A stretch of 64,000 nt of DNA from Bacillus sp. ISL-18 (GCF_018613415.1 NZ_JAGGQG010000002.1:957438-1021437), one strand, 5' to 3'; positions 9,014 through 18,000 are shown, numbered from the stretch's first letter. Notes: generated by a model not told the origin, from the letters alone. A program made the numbers and translations.

Positions 9014-10510
9014 TTATTTATTGTTTGAAAACCAGCCTGTTGGCCCTACAGCAAGATTAATGTTAATTTGTTTTACTTCTTGAAATTCTTCTAATCCAAA
9101 TGTTCCAAGGCTTGAACCAATGCCACTTTGTTTATATCCATGCCATGGTGCTTCGTTGTAAGTTGGTCCATAAGCGTTAATCCATGTTATACCAGCACGT
9201 ACTTGTTTAATCACACGCAGCGCTTTTGCCCCGTCTGAGGTGAATACGCCGCCGGCAAGACCATAGATGGTGTCATTTGCCAGTTTAATTGCTTCTTCTT
9301 CATCTTTGAACTTTTGAATAACGGCAACAGGTCCGAAGATTTCTTCCTTTACGATCCTCATCTCTGAAGATACATCGATGAAGACGGTTGGTTCAACAAA
9401 GAATCCTTTATCTAAACCATTTTCTGTAACACGATTCCCACCGCAGGCTAATATAGCACCTTCTTTTTTACCAATTTCGATGTAATCTAGAATAGTATTT
9501 AGCTGTGCTTCACTTACAATCGCACCCATTTCGGAACCTTCTTCTAATCCAGGTCCAACTTTAATATCTTTGGCGCGTCTTACGAACTCCTCAACAAATT
9601 GATCATAAATGCTTTCTTCGACAATAATTCGGCTTCCTGCAGAACATACTTGACCAGAGCCATAGAAAATACCAAGTAATGCATGATCAACAGCGGCTTC
9701 AAAATCGGTATCGGCAAATATAATATTTGGTGACTTTCCACCTAATTCAAGGGAAATTTTTTTCAAATTGCCTGCAGCGTTACGCATAATACTTCTTCCT
9801 ACCTCAGTGCTGCCTGTAAATGAAACCATATCTACATTATGGCTGGCTGCGATTACCTCGCCAATTACAGAGCCTTTTCCTAATACTAAATTGACAACAC
9901 CTTTCGGGACACCGACCTCTTCAATAATTTCAACTAATTTCGTTGCAGTTACCGGAGTGACTTCAGCTGGCTTATATACAATCGTATTTCCAGCCGCTAA
10001 AGCAGGAGCAAATTTCCAGACGCTCATCAGGAATGGGAAATTCCAAGGAACAATTAACCCTGTAACCCCTACTGGTTCACGTACTACCATCGCTTGCATT
10101 GGATCGGCAACATGATATGTTTGTCCATCTGGGGTTCTAATTAGGCCTGCATAATAGCGGAAACAAGAGGCAGCATCACTTATATCAATATCAGCTTCCG
10201 CTTTAATTTTTCCATTGTCTTTTACCTCAAGTTCTACTAGTTCATCGTGGTTTTCATCAATTTTATCAGCAATTTTCAATAGGTAATCCGCACGCTCTTG
10301 TGCACTTAGATTAGACCAAACACCGCTTTCAAACGTTTCTTTTGCCGCTTTAATGGCTTCTTTGGTTTCTTCAACTGATGCTCTAGGAGCGATAGCAATT
10401 AATTCACCATTCGCCGGATTAATTACCTTATTGGTATCTGGATTACTAGAAAGTCTCCATTCACCATTAATATACATTTTTAGTTCTAATAATTGAGTGG
10501 TAATTGTCAT
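9014..10510 (-). CDS. NAD(P)-dependent aldehyde dehydrogenase (betaine aldehyde dehydrogenase-like)
   Basis: A 498-residue ALDH-superfamily enzyme that oxidises an aldehyde to the acid. The family core is intact: PWNFPFLMSVWKFAPALAAG (cofactor region), FTGSTEVG, the general-base Glu in LELGGKSP and the catalytic Cys in GSGQVCSAGSR. The overall sequence is closest in feel to betaine/aminoaldehyde dehydrogenases (GbsA type). It sits between the N-demethylase reductase and the permease, all on the minus strand, with GGAGG nine bases before the ATG. N-demethylation releases formaldehyde, but this subfamily usually handles larger amino-aldehydes. The likely role is oxidation of an aldehyde made from the same amine substrate. 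The precise aldehyde cannot be told from sequence. Confidence 0.9.
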   Translation of the reverse strand: MTITTQLLELKMYINGEWRLSSNPDTNKVINPANGELIAIAPRASVEETKEAIKAAKETFESGVWSNLSAQERADYLLKIADKIDENHDELVELEVKDNGKIKAEADIDISDAASCFRYYAGLIRTPDGQTYHVADPMQAMVVREPVGVTGLIVPWNFPFLMSVWKFAPALAAGNTIVYKPAEVTPVTATKLVEIIEEVGVPKGVVNLVLGKGSVIGEVIAASHNVDMVSFTGSTEVGRSIMRNAAGNLKKISLELGGKSPNIIFADTDFEAAVDHALLGIFYGSGQVCSAGSRIIVEESIYDQFVEEFVRRAKDIKVGPGLEEGSEMGAIVSEAQLNTILDYIEIGKKEGAILACGGNRVTENGLDKGFFVEPTVFIDVSSEMRIVKEEIFGPVAVIQKFKDEEEAIKLANDTIYGLAGGVFTSDGAKALRVIKQVRAGITWINAYGPTYNEAPWHGYKQSGIGSSLGTFGLEEFQEVKQININLAVGPTGWFSNNK

Positions 10511-10572
10511 AAGAATTGCCTCCTAAATAGTGGATGTTTATTATATAAATCGATTAATAAAGAAAGGTTTTA

Positions 10573-11547
10573 TTAAAGGATTAAAATGAGCTCTTTTTCA
10601 GATTCTTTTGCTCTTGAGCAACAAGTTAAAATAACCTTCTTTGTACATCTTTCCTCATCTTTATAGAAGTGATCCCGGTGATCAACGTCCCCTTCAACTA
10701 CCTGGACTTCGCAGCTTCCGCAACCGCCTACTTTACAAGAATAGGGAGCCTCTACTCCAGCCTTTAATAGTGCCTCTAATAATGTTTCTTCCTTTGAAAC
10801 TTCCACCTTCTTATCGCTATTAGCTAACTTTACAATAAAAGGATTTTTTGGGCCTTCATCAGTCGCAGCAAATAACTCAAAATGAATGGAATGACTTGGG
10901 TAACCGTAGATTTCCGCTGCTGCCTGAAATTCTTTTACCATTGAAACGGGTCCACAAAAATACACATGTGAGCCAATCCGATGTTCAGCCATTGTGACGG
11001 GTGACATTTTAGCAGGGTTTTCCATTCTTGAGAAATAGAAATGACATTTTCCAGGATATTTTTTATCCAAATAATCATAAAAGGCACAATCTTCTTTTGT
11101 TCTAGCAGCATAATGTAATTCAAATGATTTACCTTCAGCTGTTAAATCTTCCATCATGGTTATAAATGGTGTAATACCGATTCCAGCTGCATAAAATACG
11201 TGGTGTTTAGCTGCTTTGAATGCCAGTGGAAAATGATTTTTAGGCCAACTGATATCTAATTGATCGCCCACTTTGATTTCATCATGCCAGTAAACAGATC
11301 CACCTTTTGAATGATCATCCTTACGAATGGCAATCGCATACTGAGTACGGTCAGTTGGATGACTAACCAGTGAGTAATTCCTTTCAATAATGCCATTACC
11401 GCTTTCTAGATAAGTAGCGATATGGGAACCACCAGTAAATGCAGGCAGTAATTCAAGATCAACCGGGTACAAGTGGAAGCGCTTTACTGTTTTTGTTTCC
11501 TGTACTATTTTTCCAACGGAAACTTTAATCTTTCCGAATGCTCTCAT
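10573..11547 (-). CDS. PDR/VanB-type flavin and 2Fe-2S reductase of the N-demethylase
   Basis: A 324-residue one-piece reductase. Order of domains: FMN/FAD-binding barrel with RNYSLVSHP (~50-60), NAD(P)-binding domain with FYAAGIGITPF (~130) and YFCGPVSMV, then a C-terminal plant-type 2Fe-2S ferredoxin with CKVGGCGSCEVQV and a distal CC. This is the layout of phthalate dioxygenase reductase and VanB. It would carry electrons from NAD(P)H to the heme N-demethylase encoded just upstream. The ATG at 11547 is preferred because AGGAG lies 8 bases before it; the ATG two codons earlier sits only 2 bases after that site. In DMA-monooxygenase clusters an equivalent reductase accompanies the DUF3445 and DmmA subunits. 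Confidence 0.88.
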   Translation of the reverse strand: MRAFGKIKVSVGKIVQETKTVKRFHLYPVDLELLPAFTGGSHIATYLESGNGIIERNYSLVSHPTDRTQYAIAIRKDDHSKGGSVYWHDEIKVGDQLDISWPKNHFPLAFKAAKHHVFYAAGIGITPFITMMEDLTAEGKSFELHYAARTKEDCAFYDYLDKKYPGKCHFYFSRMENPAKMSPVTMAEHRIGSHVYFCGPVSMVKEFQAAAEIYGYPSHSIHFELFAATDEGPKNPFIVKLANSDKKVEVSKEETLLEALLKAGVEAPYSCKVGGCGSCEVQVVEGDVDHRDHFYKDEERCTKKVILTCCSRAKESEKELILIL

Positions 11548-11603
11548 ACACATTACTCCTATCGTTATGACTATAATTCTATTTTTTACTTCTCACGTAA
11601 CTT

Positions 11604-12122
11604 TTAATTGGATGTTACGAAAGCAGGATTATAAGGATATCCAATATAACCTTTTCGCTCTCTTGAGAAAAAGGGACCTATTTCCAAACTGATTTGGCAA
11701 TGATAACAAGTCGTATCTGTTTCCTTGGCCTGAACTTCTTGTAGGTGATAGCATTTTAAACAATAAACATATCGTCTCTTCTCGCCAGAAATAAATGTTT
11801 GAATCTCATCCTCCGAAAAACCAGCCTCAATTGCTGCTGAAAAAATAGAAACCGCATCATCCCATATAGCAGAAATGTAAAGCTGTGTCCCCATCTTTTG
11901 ACAATCTAATACTTCACTAATATTCTTTAATTGTAATTTATCAGTGATTTCAATAAGTTCATATTCTTTTAGGCCATTTATTTCATTGGTAAATTGTTGG
12001 ATTGTGCCTGCTTCTTTTTGTTCTGCAGAAATAATCAACAATTTTCTCCTATCATGCCTTACCGTGAATTTTTCTACAATTGTTTCTGATTGATCGAATA
12101 ATACCGGGCTGTTGTATACCAC
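11604..12122 (-). CDS. DmmA-like subunit of heme-dependent N-demethylase (zinc-ribbon tail)
   Basis: A 172-residue protein that I assign to the dimethylamine monooxygenase DmmA-like family. The C-terminal part has a rubredoxin-like CLKC ... CYHC pair followed by EIGPFFSRERKGYIGYPYNP, the hallmark of that family. The N-terminal half is a mixed alpha/beta domain. In this family the small subunit is thought to work with the DUF3445 heme subunit; its exact role in electron transfer is less clear. The GTG at 12122 is the best start, since GGAGG lies 8 bases before it; a TTG five codons upstream would put that site inside the gene. It is 25 bases downstream of the DUF3445 gene and 56 upstream of the reductase. 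Confidence 0.8.
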   Translation of the reverse strand: MVYNSPVLFDQSETIVEKFTVRHDRRKLLIISAEQKEAGTIQQFTNEINGLKEYELIEITDKLQLKNISEVLDCQKMGTQLYISAIWDDAVSIFSAAIEAGFSEDEIQTFISGEKRRYVYCLKCYHLQEVQAKETDTTCYHCQISLEIGPFFSRERKGYIGYPYNPAFVTSN

Positions 12123-12147
12123 TTTATATACCTCCAATCATTGCTTA

Positions 12148-13134
12148 CTAGTTAGTGTGTATTTTTACTTTTTCAACCAAGTTTTTCAAATATTCTACTG
12201 TAGGTTCGATAAACGGGGTAAATCCTTTATAATCAGCCATTGGTTTAGGAATATCTGAGAGAATAGAGTATGTTTGCTCCAGCCATTCGGGTCTTAATGC
12301 CAAATCCTCCATTGGCAGGAATTGAGTATTTAATACGAATAAAATCGCATTACTCCTTGGCATACGATAGAAAAATTGTTCTTCTACACGAAGTCTTACT
12401 AGTTCACCGGCATTTTCTGGGGTAACTAGGGAGCGGGTTGGTCCCCATGTATCAAATGTTTCATAGTTTACATCCCAACGGTTTGCCATCAAATTCCAGT
12501 TGATTCGGGTCCATGGCTCACCTGGTAAAACATTGCGTATTAAGAAATTACGAACTCTTTCGGCCAGCGGTACACCTGTGCGTGACACAAATGGGACAGG
12601 TCCATGAATTTCGTCAAAGGACATCCCTTTATTCCAGTGAGGGGAGAATAATGCTGCATAGGATTCTTGAGCAACTTCCAAATAAAGATTGTCATCCCGA
12701 AGAACCATTAATACAAAGTCAGTGGCGAAATGACGGCCAATTAAATCAAGTGGCTCAAGCTCGATGCTGGATGCATCACCAAATATAAAAGATTCCGTTT
12801 CATTTAAGATAGAATTATGAAAAGTCCAGTGATTTCCGTTCTTTTCTACTTGGAAATGCACCGGGTAGCGTTCAACCGCCATATTAATCAGCATTTCTGC
12901 TACTTCCCATTGCATTTCCATTGTATGTGGATAGGATTGGAATCTTACTTCAGGTTGTTCCTTAAGTAATTCCCTTTTCCTTTTTATTTGTTTTTCATAT
13001 TCTGGTGTTATCACTACACAATTTTGTTCATGCTTTTCAAGTTTTTTTAAGTCATTTGAATACCGATAGTTGGTACCTTCTTTAATGTGACGAAAAGGAT
13101 ACGGAAAAAGATCCAGATTAGTAGATTTGTACAT
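12148..13134 (-). CDS. Heme-dependent oxidative N-demethylase, DUF3445 subunit
   Basis: A 328-residue protein of the DUF3445/heme-dependent oxidative N-demethylase family, which uses O2 and electrons to remove a methyl group from a methylated amine with release of formaldehyde. Family-like segments are LIGRHFATDFVLMVL (~130-145), PFVSRTGVPLAERVRNFLIR and the C-terminal LRVEEQFFYRMPRSNAILFV. The ATG at 13134 has GGAGG at 8-base spacing. The open frame runs 77 codons further upstream, but the sigma-54 promoter lies inside that stretch, which rules out the longer start. It is the first gene of a five-gene operon. Dimethylamine is the known family substrate; the aldehyde dehydrogenase and permease here may indicate another methylated amine. 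Confidence 0.85.
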   Translation of the reverse strand: MYKSTNLDLFPYPFRHIKEGTNYRYSNDLKKLEKHEQNCVVITPEYEKQIKRKRELLKEQPEVRFQSYPHTMEMQWEVAEMLINMAVERYPVHFQVEKNGNHWTFHNSILNETESFIFGDASSIELEPLDLIGRHFATDFVLMVLRDDNLYLEVAQESYAALFSPHWNKGMSFDEIHGPVPFVSRTGVPLAERVRNFLIRNVLPGEPWTRINWNLMANRWDVNYETFDTWGPTRSLVTPENAGELVRLRVEEQFFYRMPRSNAILFVLNTQFLPMEDLALRPEWLEQTYSILSDIPKPMADYKGFTPFIEPTVEYLKNLVEKVKIHTN

Positions 13135-13278
13135 GATAAATTCCTCCTTTAATTTTTGAATAATCATCTCATTTTCAGATTTAATCGTTGGAAAAAGATC
13201 CATTTTACTTGCTGTACTTGAACTATATAGTGTCAGTTCTATAGACCTGCACTTTTCTAAACCTTTGTTATAACTATT

Positions 13279-13294
13279 AGCAAGTTTTATGCCA
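13279..13294 (-). promoter_or_regulatory. Sigma-54 (SigL) -24/-12 promoter of the N-demethylase operon
   Basis: On the minus strand the sequence reads TTGGCATAAAACTTGCTA. It keeps the invariant GG (-24) and GC (-12) at the required spacing and differs from TGGCAC-N5-TTGCW at one base. Transcription would start near 13268 and leave a ~130-base leader before the DUF3445 gene. The divergent neighbour is a sigma-54 activator. Confidence 0.85.
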
Positions 13295-13348
13295 AATAGA
13301 AAACATTCATAAAATAGCCACAATTTAATATTTCTTACTTTATTAAAA

Positions 13349-13379
13349 TTCAAAATTGAATTCATTATTCAAATATGAA
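13349..13379. promoter_or_regulatory. Candidate enhancer sites for the sigma-54 activator
   Basis: Two dyads of form TTCA-N4-TGAA, TTCAAAATTGAA (13349-13360) and TTCAAATATGAA (13368-13379), are 19 bp apart centre to centre. They lie 55-85 bp upstream of the -24 element and between the two divergent genes. Their link to the activator is inferred from position only. Confidence 0.4.
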
Positions 13380-13440
13380 ATAATATATTTTGAATACTCT
13401 TGAAATTTAAAAGTATATTAGATGAAGGGTTAAATGTGTG

Positions 13441-15285
13441 ATGTCTATGACTTTGACAAATGATCAACTACTACAAGCTTATCAATCTAGTTTTCTATCT
13501 ATTTATGATGAGATGATTGTAACGAATGAAAAGGGAACGATTTTATTTCGTAGTGGGAAACTGAAAAATTTTTGGTCCACAAACTCTCCCTCACTGATAG
13601 GAAGAACATTTACTGAATTAGAGGAGATTTCATTCTTTGGGGATTCTATTTTTCAATTGTTAAATAAAGAGGCACATTCTCTTCAATTAAAAGCTTGGAA
13701 CGGCAGTACGATTCTGATAACCGTGTTCCAATCAAATGGTACTAGTGAAGAGTTAATGGTATGGGGATTAAAAAGTATCTCCGATCTTCAAATGGATTCT
13801 AATGAAATAACCGATGAGCCAGAGATAAAACACACGCCTTCCATGGTTGTCCATAGTCAGAAAATGAAAGATGTATTTCACACAATAGAAATGGTGTCAA
13901 AAGTTTCAACAACAGTTCTTTTATTAGGGGAATCAGGTGTAGGAAAAGAAATGATCGCTAAAACCATTCATCAATTAGGAAATAGAGGTTCTAAACCATT
14001 TATTGCAGTGAACTGCGGTGCCATTCCAGAAAATTTATTAGAAAGTGAATTATTCGGTTATGTCGGCGGGGCATTTAGCGGTGCAAACAAAAATGGGGCT
14101 CCCGGAAAATTTGAATTAGCAAATGAAGGGATTATTTTCCTTGATGAAATTGCAGAATTACCACTGAATTTACAAGTAAAACTACTGAGGATTTTACAGG
14201 AAAAGGAAGTCACACCATTAGGTAGTTCAAAACCAATTCATATTGATGTCCAAATAATAGCGGCAACGAATCAATCATTAGAAAAAATGGTCAAAGAGGG
14301 ACGATTTAGAGAAGACTTATATTATCGTCTAAATGTAGTACCAATTGAAATCCCTTCATTAAGGGAAAGAACAGAAGAGATTCCTTACTTAATTTATCAC
14401 TTCCTAGGAAAATATAAAACGTTATACCATCGAAACATCAATATTTTACCAGATGCGATTGATTTATTATGTATTTACGATTGGCCGGGAAATGTTCGGC
14501 AATTAGAGAATACAATTGAACGAATCGTTGTGACGAGTAAAGAAAATGATGTGGACTCAAGCTTAGTTTACAAATACATTCCTAAAAAGGCTTCTGTAAA
14601 GGAACCTCCGATAATTCATCACATTATGCCGCTGCAAGAAGCAGTTGATTTGATTGAAGAACAATTGATTAAAATGGCCATCGATAAATATAAATCTGTT
14701 AAGCTTGCAGCAAAAGTACTGGATGTCAGTCAACCTACAATGAGCAGAAAATATAAAAAAATTCGTGAGAAAATGCAACACAAAACTCTTTCTCCTCAAA
14801 GTAAAAGAAAAATACTGGAAGAACATTTAAATAAACAATTACGATCCATGGCGATTGTTACCTCTACTGTTATTCTTCCAGAAGAAGTTTTTGAATTAGT
14901 GAAACCTAGTATCCAGCCATCCAACCAAACCTATATAAATGTTCAGAAAAAATTAACGAAAATACGTGAACAAGAAGGAATCATTGAGTGGGTATATATT
15001 TTTAAAGTTTTAGATAATAATAAAATGCTGACGATTGTAGCTAGTGAAGATTTCGTGATTCCACCTGGACATATTTATGAGGGACCCCCTGAAATGATGG
15101 AAGTAGCATTAGAGGCGATGGAAGGGAAAGCAGGAGTAACTTCTTTATATGAAGATATTTATGGAGAATGGAAAACAAGTTTTGCGCCCTTAACGGATCA
15201 TAACGGTAACGTTTTGGCCATTATTGGGTTTGACCATAGCAGATCGTATATCGAAACCGAGTTAAAGAAAATAGAGAATATGTAA
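13441..15285 (+). CDS. Sigma-54-dependent transcriptional activator with C-terminal sensor-like domain
   Basis: A 614-residue enhancer-binding protein. Order: PAS-like N-terminus (~10-110), AAA+ domain with Walker A GESGVGKE (~162-169), GAFSGA (~209; variant of the GAFTGA loop that contacts sigma-54) and IIFLDEIAELPLNLQVKLLR, then a helix-turn-helix KLAAKVLDVSQPTMSRKYKK (~421-440). Such proteins usually end there, but this one goes on for ~170 residues. The extra part contains YEGPPEMMEVALEAMEGKAG and APLTDHNGNVLAIIGFDHSR, which resembles Cache/PAS-like extracytoplasmic sensor folds although there is no membrane segment. GAAGGG precedes the start; a GTG at 13438 is also possible. It probably activates the divergent N-demethylase operon. 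Confidence 0.9.
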   Translation: MSMTLTNDQLLQAYQSSFLSIYDEMIVTNEKGTILFRSGKLKNFWSTNSPSLIGRTFTELEEISFFGDSIFQLLNKEAHSLQLKAWNGSTILITVFQSNGTSEELMVWGLKSISDLQMDSNEITDEPEIKHTPSMVVHSQKMKDVFHTIEMVSKVSTTVLLLGESGVGKEMIAKTIHQLGNRGSKPFIAVNCGAIPENLLESELFGYVGGAFSGANKNGAPGKFELANEGIIFLDEIAELPLNLQVKLLRILQEKEVTPLGSSKPIHIDVQIIAATNQSLEKMVKEGRFREDLYYRLNVVPIEIPSLRERTEEIPYLIYHFLGKYKTLYHRNINILPDAIDLLCIYDWPGNVRQLENTIERIVVTSKENDVDSSLVYKYIPKKASVKEPPIIHHIMPLQEAVDLIEEQLIKMAIDKYKSVKLAAKVLDVSQPTMSRKYKKIREKMQHKTLSPQSKRKILEEHLNKQLRSMAIVTSTVILPEEVFELVKPSIQPSNQTYINVQKKLTKIREQEGIIEWVYIFKVLDNNKMLTIVASEDFVIPPGHIYEGPPEMMEVALEAMEGKAGVTSLYEDIYGEWKTSFAPLTDHNGNVLAIIGFDHSRSYIETELKKIENM

Positions 15286-15490
15286 AATAATCCTTGAATG
15301 AATATAAACGGTCACTAAAAGTGATAATAAAAAAGTACTTGAACTATTCTGAAAATTATTATAGAATGGGAATAAGCTTCATCCTATCCGCTTAAACAGC
15401 TGAAGGCAGTGAAGAAAACATGTAAACATTTATACTATTGACTGATAAGTTTCCACCCTCAGCCTTTGCAGGTTGGTTTAAATGGAGCAT

Positions 15491-15535
15491 AAGCCAGTCC
15501 AAAACACAATTGTGTGTATTTGGGCTGGCTTTTTA
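15491..15535 (+). terminator. Strong hairpin before the CoA-transferase gene
   Basis: AAGCCAGTCCAAAACACA pairs with TGTGTATTTGGGCTGGCTT with few mismatches and TTTTTAT follows. It lies ~205 bases after the activator stop and ~40 bases before the next start, so it can be the activator's terminator or an attenuator. The rest of 15286-15575 shows no riboswitch family that I recognise. Confidence 0.65.
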
Positions 15536-15575
15536 TGTTTTTGTAAAGAAATTTTTAATAAGTGGAGGAGGCAGT

Positions 15576-16763
15576 ATGGGAGGAGCATTAGAAGGTTTAA
15601 AAGTATTAGATTTAACAAGGGTGCTGGCTGGTCCTCATTGTACGATGATTTTAGCAGACCTCGGCGCAGATGTCATCAAAGTAGAAGGCCCTGGGGGAAG
15701 CGATGAAACGAGAAGCTGGGGGCCTCCGTTTCAAAATGGTGTTAGTGCCTATTATTTATGTGCTAATCGAAATAAGCGCAGCATCACTGTCAATCTGAAA
15801 ACAGAAGAAGGAAGGGAAATTATTCGCAAACTGGCTATGGAGGCAGATGTTCTTATACACAATTTCAAAACAGGTTCTATGGAAAATTGGGAGCTAGATT
15901 ATAATTCTTTGAAAAATATAAACCCGCAGTTAGTATATTGTTCCATTACTGGATTCGGAGAAACGGGACCGTTCCGGCATTTACCCGGATATGACTATAT
16001 TATCCAAGGTATGAGCGGACTGATGAGTATAACCGGGAGTGAGGAAAGTGGGCCTATAAAAATAGGTGTGGCAATGGTTGATATTTTGACAGGTTTGTAT
16101 TCTGCCATTTCCATTGAAGCAGCGTTGTATGAAAGGGAAAAGTCCGGCGAGGGTCAAAAAATTGACATGTCACTGATGGATACGGCCGTTAGCTCGCTTG
16201 CAAATGTTGCCAGCAATTATCTAATTTCAGGAAATGTTCCACGAAGAATTGGAAATGATCACCCTAATATCGTCCCATATTCAACATTTCAGGCATTAGA
16301 CGGTGAATTCATTATTGCAGTAGGGAATAATCGGCAGTTTACCACCTTATGCGAGGTGGTGGGATATAGGGAGCTGGGGGAGGATGAAAAATTTCGTACA
16401 AATGAGGCTAGAGTTAAAAATAAAGAAGAACTGACAAGGATTTTGGAAAATCTGCTGCAAGTGAAATCTGTTGATGAGTGGATAGAGCTATTTTCGGAAA
16501 AAAATATCCCCTGTGGTCCGATTCATTCAATGGATCAAGTGTTTGAACATCCGCAGGTTACCGCTCGTGAAATGGTCGTTCAAGTCGTTCATCCGGAAGC
16601 AGGGTTAGTAAAACTTGTCGGTTCACCTATTAAATTATCAAGAACAAAGGTGAAAATGGAACGACACCCTCCGATTGCAGGGGAACATAACAGTGAGGTT
16701 CTTCAACAGGCTGGATTCTCTTTAGAGGAGATAGCACAATTAAAAGAAAATAAAATCATTTAA
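15576..16763 (+). CDS. CaiB/BaiF family (class III) CoA-transferase
   Basis: A 395-residue family III CoA-transferase, which moves CoA between carboxylic acids through an aspartyl-CoA intermediate. The N-terminus LKVLDLTRVLAGPHCTMILA and GADVIKVEGPGG are diagnostic, as is the Asp in MSLMDTAVSSLA (~residue 200 region). The start at 15576 follows GGAGGAGG; the open frame extends 46 codons upstream through the terminator hairpin and is rejected there. Twenty bases downstream is the glutaryl-CoA dehydrogenase-like gene, so the two form an operon. With that partner the likely reaction is succinyl-CoA:glutarate CoA transfer, as in the lysine/glutarate pathway. This substrate is inferred, not shown. 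Confidence 0.88.
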   Translation: MGGALEGLKVLDLTRVLAGPHCTMILADLGADVIKVEGPGGSDETRSWGPPFQNGVSAYYLCANRNKRSITVNLKTEEGREIIRKLAMEADVLIHNFKTGSMENWELDYNSLKNINPQLVYCSITGFGETGPFRHLPGYDYIIQGMSGLMSITGSEESGPIKIGVAMVDILTGLYSAISIEAALYEREKSGEGQKIDMSLMDTAVSSLANVASNYLISGNVPRRIGNDHPNIVPYSTFQALDGEFIIAVGNNRQFTTLCEVVGYRELGEDEKFRTNEARVKNKEELTRILENLLQVKSVDEWIELFSEKNIPCGPIHSMDQVFEHPQVTAREMVVQVVHPEAGLVKLVGSPIKLSRTKVKMERHPPIAGEHNSEVLQQAGFSLEEIAQLKENKII

Positions 16764-16783
16764 AAAACCAGGAGGTATTAGCT

Positions 16784-17995
16784 ATGAATTTTGATTTCAC
16801 AGAAGAGCACGAGATGTTAAGAAAAATGGTGAGAAGTTTTGTCGATAAGGAAATCATCCCCAATATGAAACAATGGGATGAACAAGGACACTTTGATCCT
16901 ATTATTTGGAAGCGTTTAAGTGAATTAGATTTGATGGGGGTTTGTATCCCTGAACAATATGGCGGCAGCGGTATGGATTATAATTCCCTTGCCATTGTTT
17001 GTGAAGAACTGGAAAGAGGCGACACAGCCTTTCGTACGGCCGTATCCGTTCATATCGGATTAAATAGTCTAACTCTATTGCAGTGGGGAACAGAGGAACA
17101 AAAGCAAAAATATCTCATTCCACAGGCCAAAGGCGAAAAAATCGCTGCCTTTGGATTAACAGAACCAGGGGCTGGTTCAGACGTGGCATCGCTCTCAACA
17201 TCGGCCATTAGGGATGGCGATGATTATATTCTAAATGGGTCAAAAACATGGATATCATTATGTGATATTGCCGATCATTTTATCGTATTTGCTTATACAG
17301 ATAAAGACAAAAAACATCACGGGATTTCCGCATTTATCGTGGAGCGAACCATGCTTGGCTTTTCATCTAAAGCAATAAAAGGGAAATTAGGAATCCGTTC
17401 TGGCAATACAGGTGAATTGTTCTTTGACCAGGTAAGAGTTCCAAAGGAAAATTTACTAGGCAAAGAGGGGGAAGGGTTCAAAATTGCCATGGCCGCACTT
17501 GATAATGGCCGTTTTACGGTTGCTGCAGGAGCTGTTGGTCTGATTATGGCAAGCTTAGAGGAAAGTGTAAAGTATTGTCATGAACGAAAAACATTTGGTA
17601 AAGAGATTGGAAAACACCAGCTGGTTCAGCAAATGATCGCCAACATGGAGGCGGGATTGCAAATGAGCCGTTTATTGGTTTATCGGGCGGGCGAGCTAAA
17701 AAATCAAGGGAAGCGGAATACAAGGGAAACCTCACTTGCAAAATGGCAGGCATGTGATTTTGCCAATAAAGCGGCCGACGATGCCGTACAAATTCATGGG
17801 GCATACGGCTATTGTAGTGAATACCCTGTTGAACGATTCTTAAGAAACTCAAAAGCACCCGTTATTTATGAAGGAACAAGGGAGATTCATACTATTATGC
17901 AGGCAGAATATGTACTTGGTTACCGGGAGGATAAAGAATTAAACAGGGGGCTGCCAGCCTGGCCATTTGAAAAGGAAACCGTAAAGTACAGCTAA
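16784..17995 (+). CDS. Glutaryl-CoA dehydrogenase-like acyl-CoA dehydrogenase
   Basis: A 403-residue flavin acyl-CoA dehydrogenase. The family motifs AFGLTEPGAGSD, the substrate/FAD region TWISLCDIADHF and the C-terminal base Glu363 in YEGTREIH are present. The segment LERGDTAFRTAVSV keeps Glu77 and Arg84, which correspond to Glu87 and Arg94 of human glutaryl-CoA dehydrogenase; that Arg holds the distal carboxylate. This, and the CoA-transferase 20 bases before it, favour oxidation and decarboxylation of glutaryl-CoA to crotonyl-CoA. AGGAGG precedes the ATG by 8 bases. The C-terminal tail differs from classical Gcd enzymes, so a related dicarboxyl-CoA is possible. A hairpin just after the stop ends the operon. 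Confidence 0.85.
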   Translation: MNFDFTEEHEMLRKMVRSFVDKEIIPNMKQWDEQGHFDPIIWKRLSELDLMGVCIPEQYGGSGMDYNSLAIVCEELERGDTAFRTAVSVHIGLNSLTLLQWGTEEQKQKYLIPQAKGEKIAAFGLTEPGAGSDVASLSTSAIRDGDDYILNGSKTWISLCDIADHFIVFAYTDKDKKHHGISAFIVERTMLGFSSKAIKGKLGIRSGNTGELFFDQVRVPKENLLGKEGEGFKIAMAALDNGRFTVAAGAVGLIMASLEESVKYCHERKTFGKEIGKHQLVQQMIANMEAGLQMSRLLVYRAGELKNQGKRNTRETSLAKWQACDFANKAADDAVQIHGAYGYCSEYPVERFLRNSKAPVIYEGTREIHTIMQAEYVLGYREDKELNRGLPAWPFEKETVKYS

Positions 17996-18000
17996 AAGGA

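Noticed and set aside
13135..13365. 77-codon N-terminal extension of the DUF3445 protein.
   Set aside because: The sigma-54 promoter is inside it, the translated sequence is not family-like, and GGAGG stands just before the ATG at 13134.
15438..15575. N-terminal extension of the CoA-transferase.
   Set aside because: It reads through the terminator hairpin; the family N-terminus (LKVLDLTRVLAGPH) starts right after 15576.
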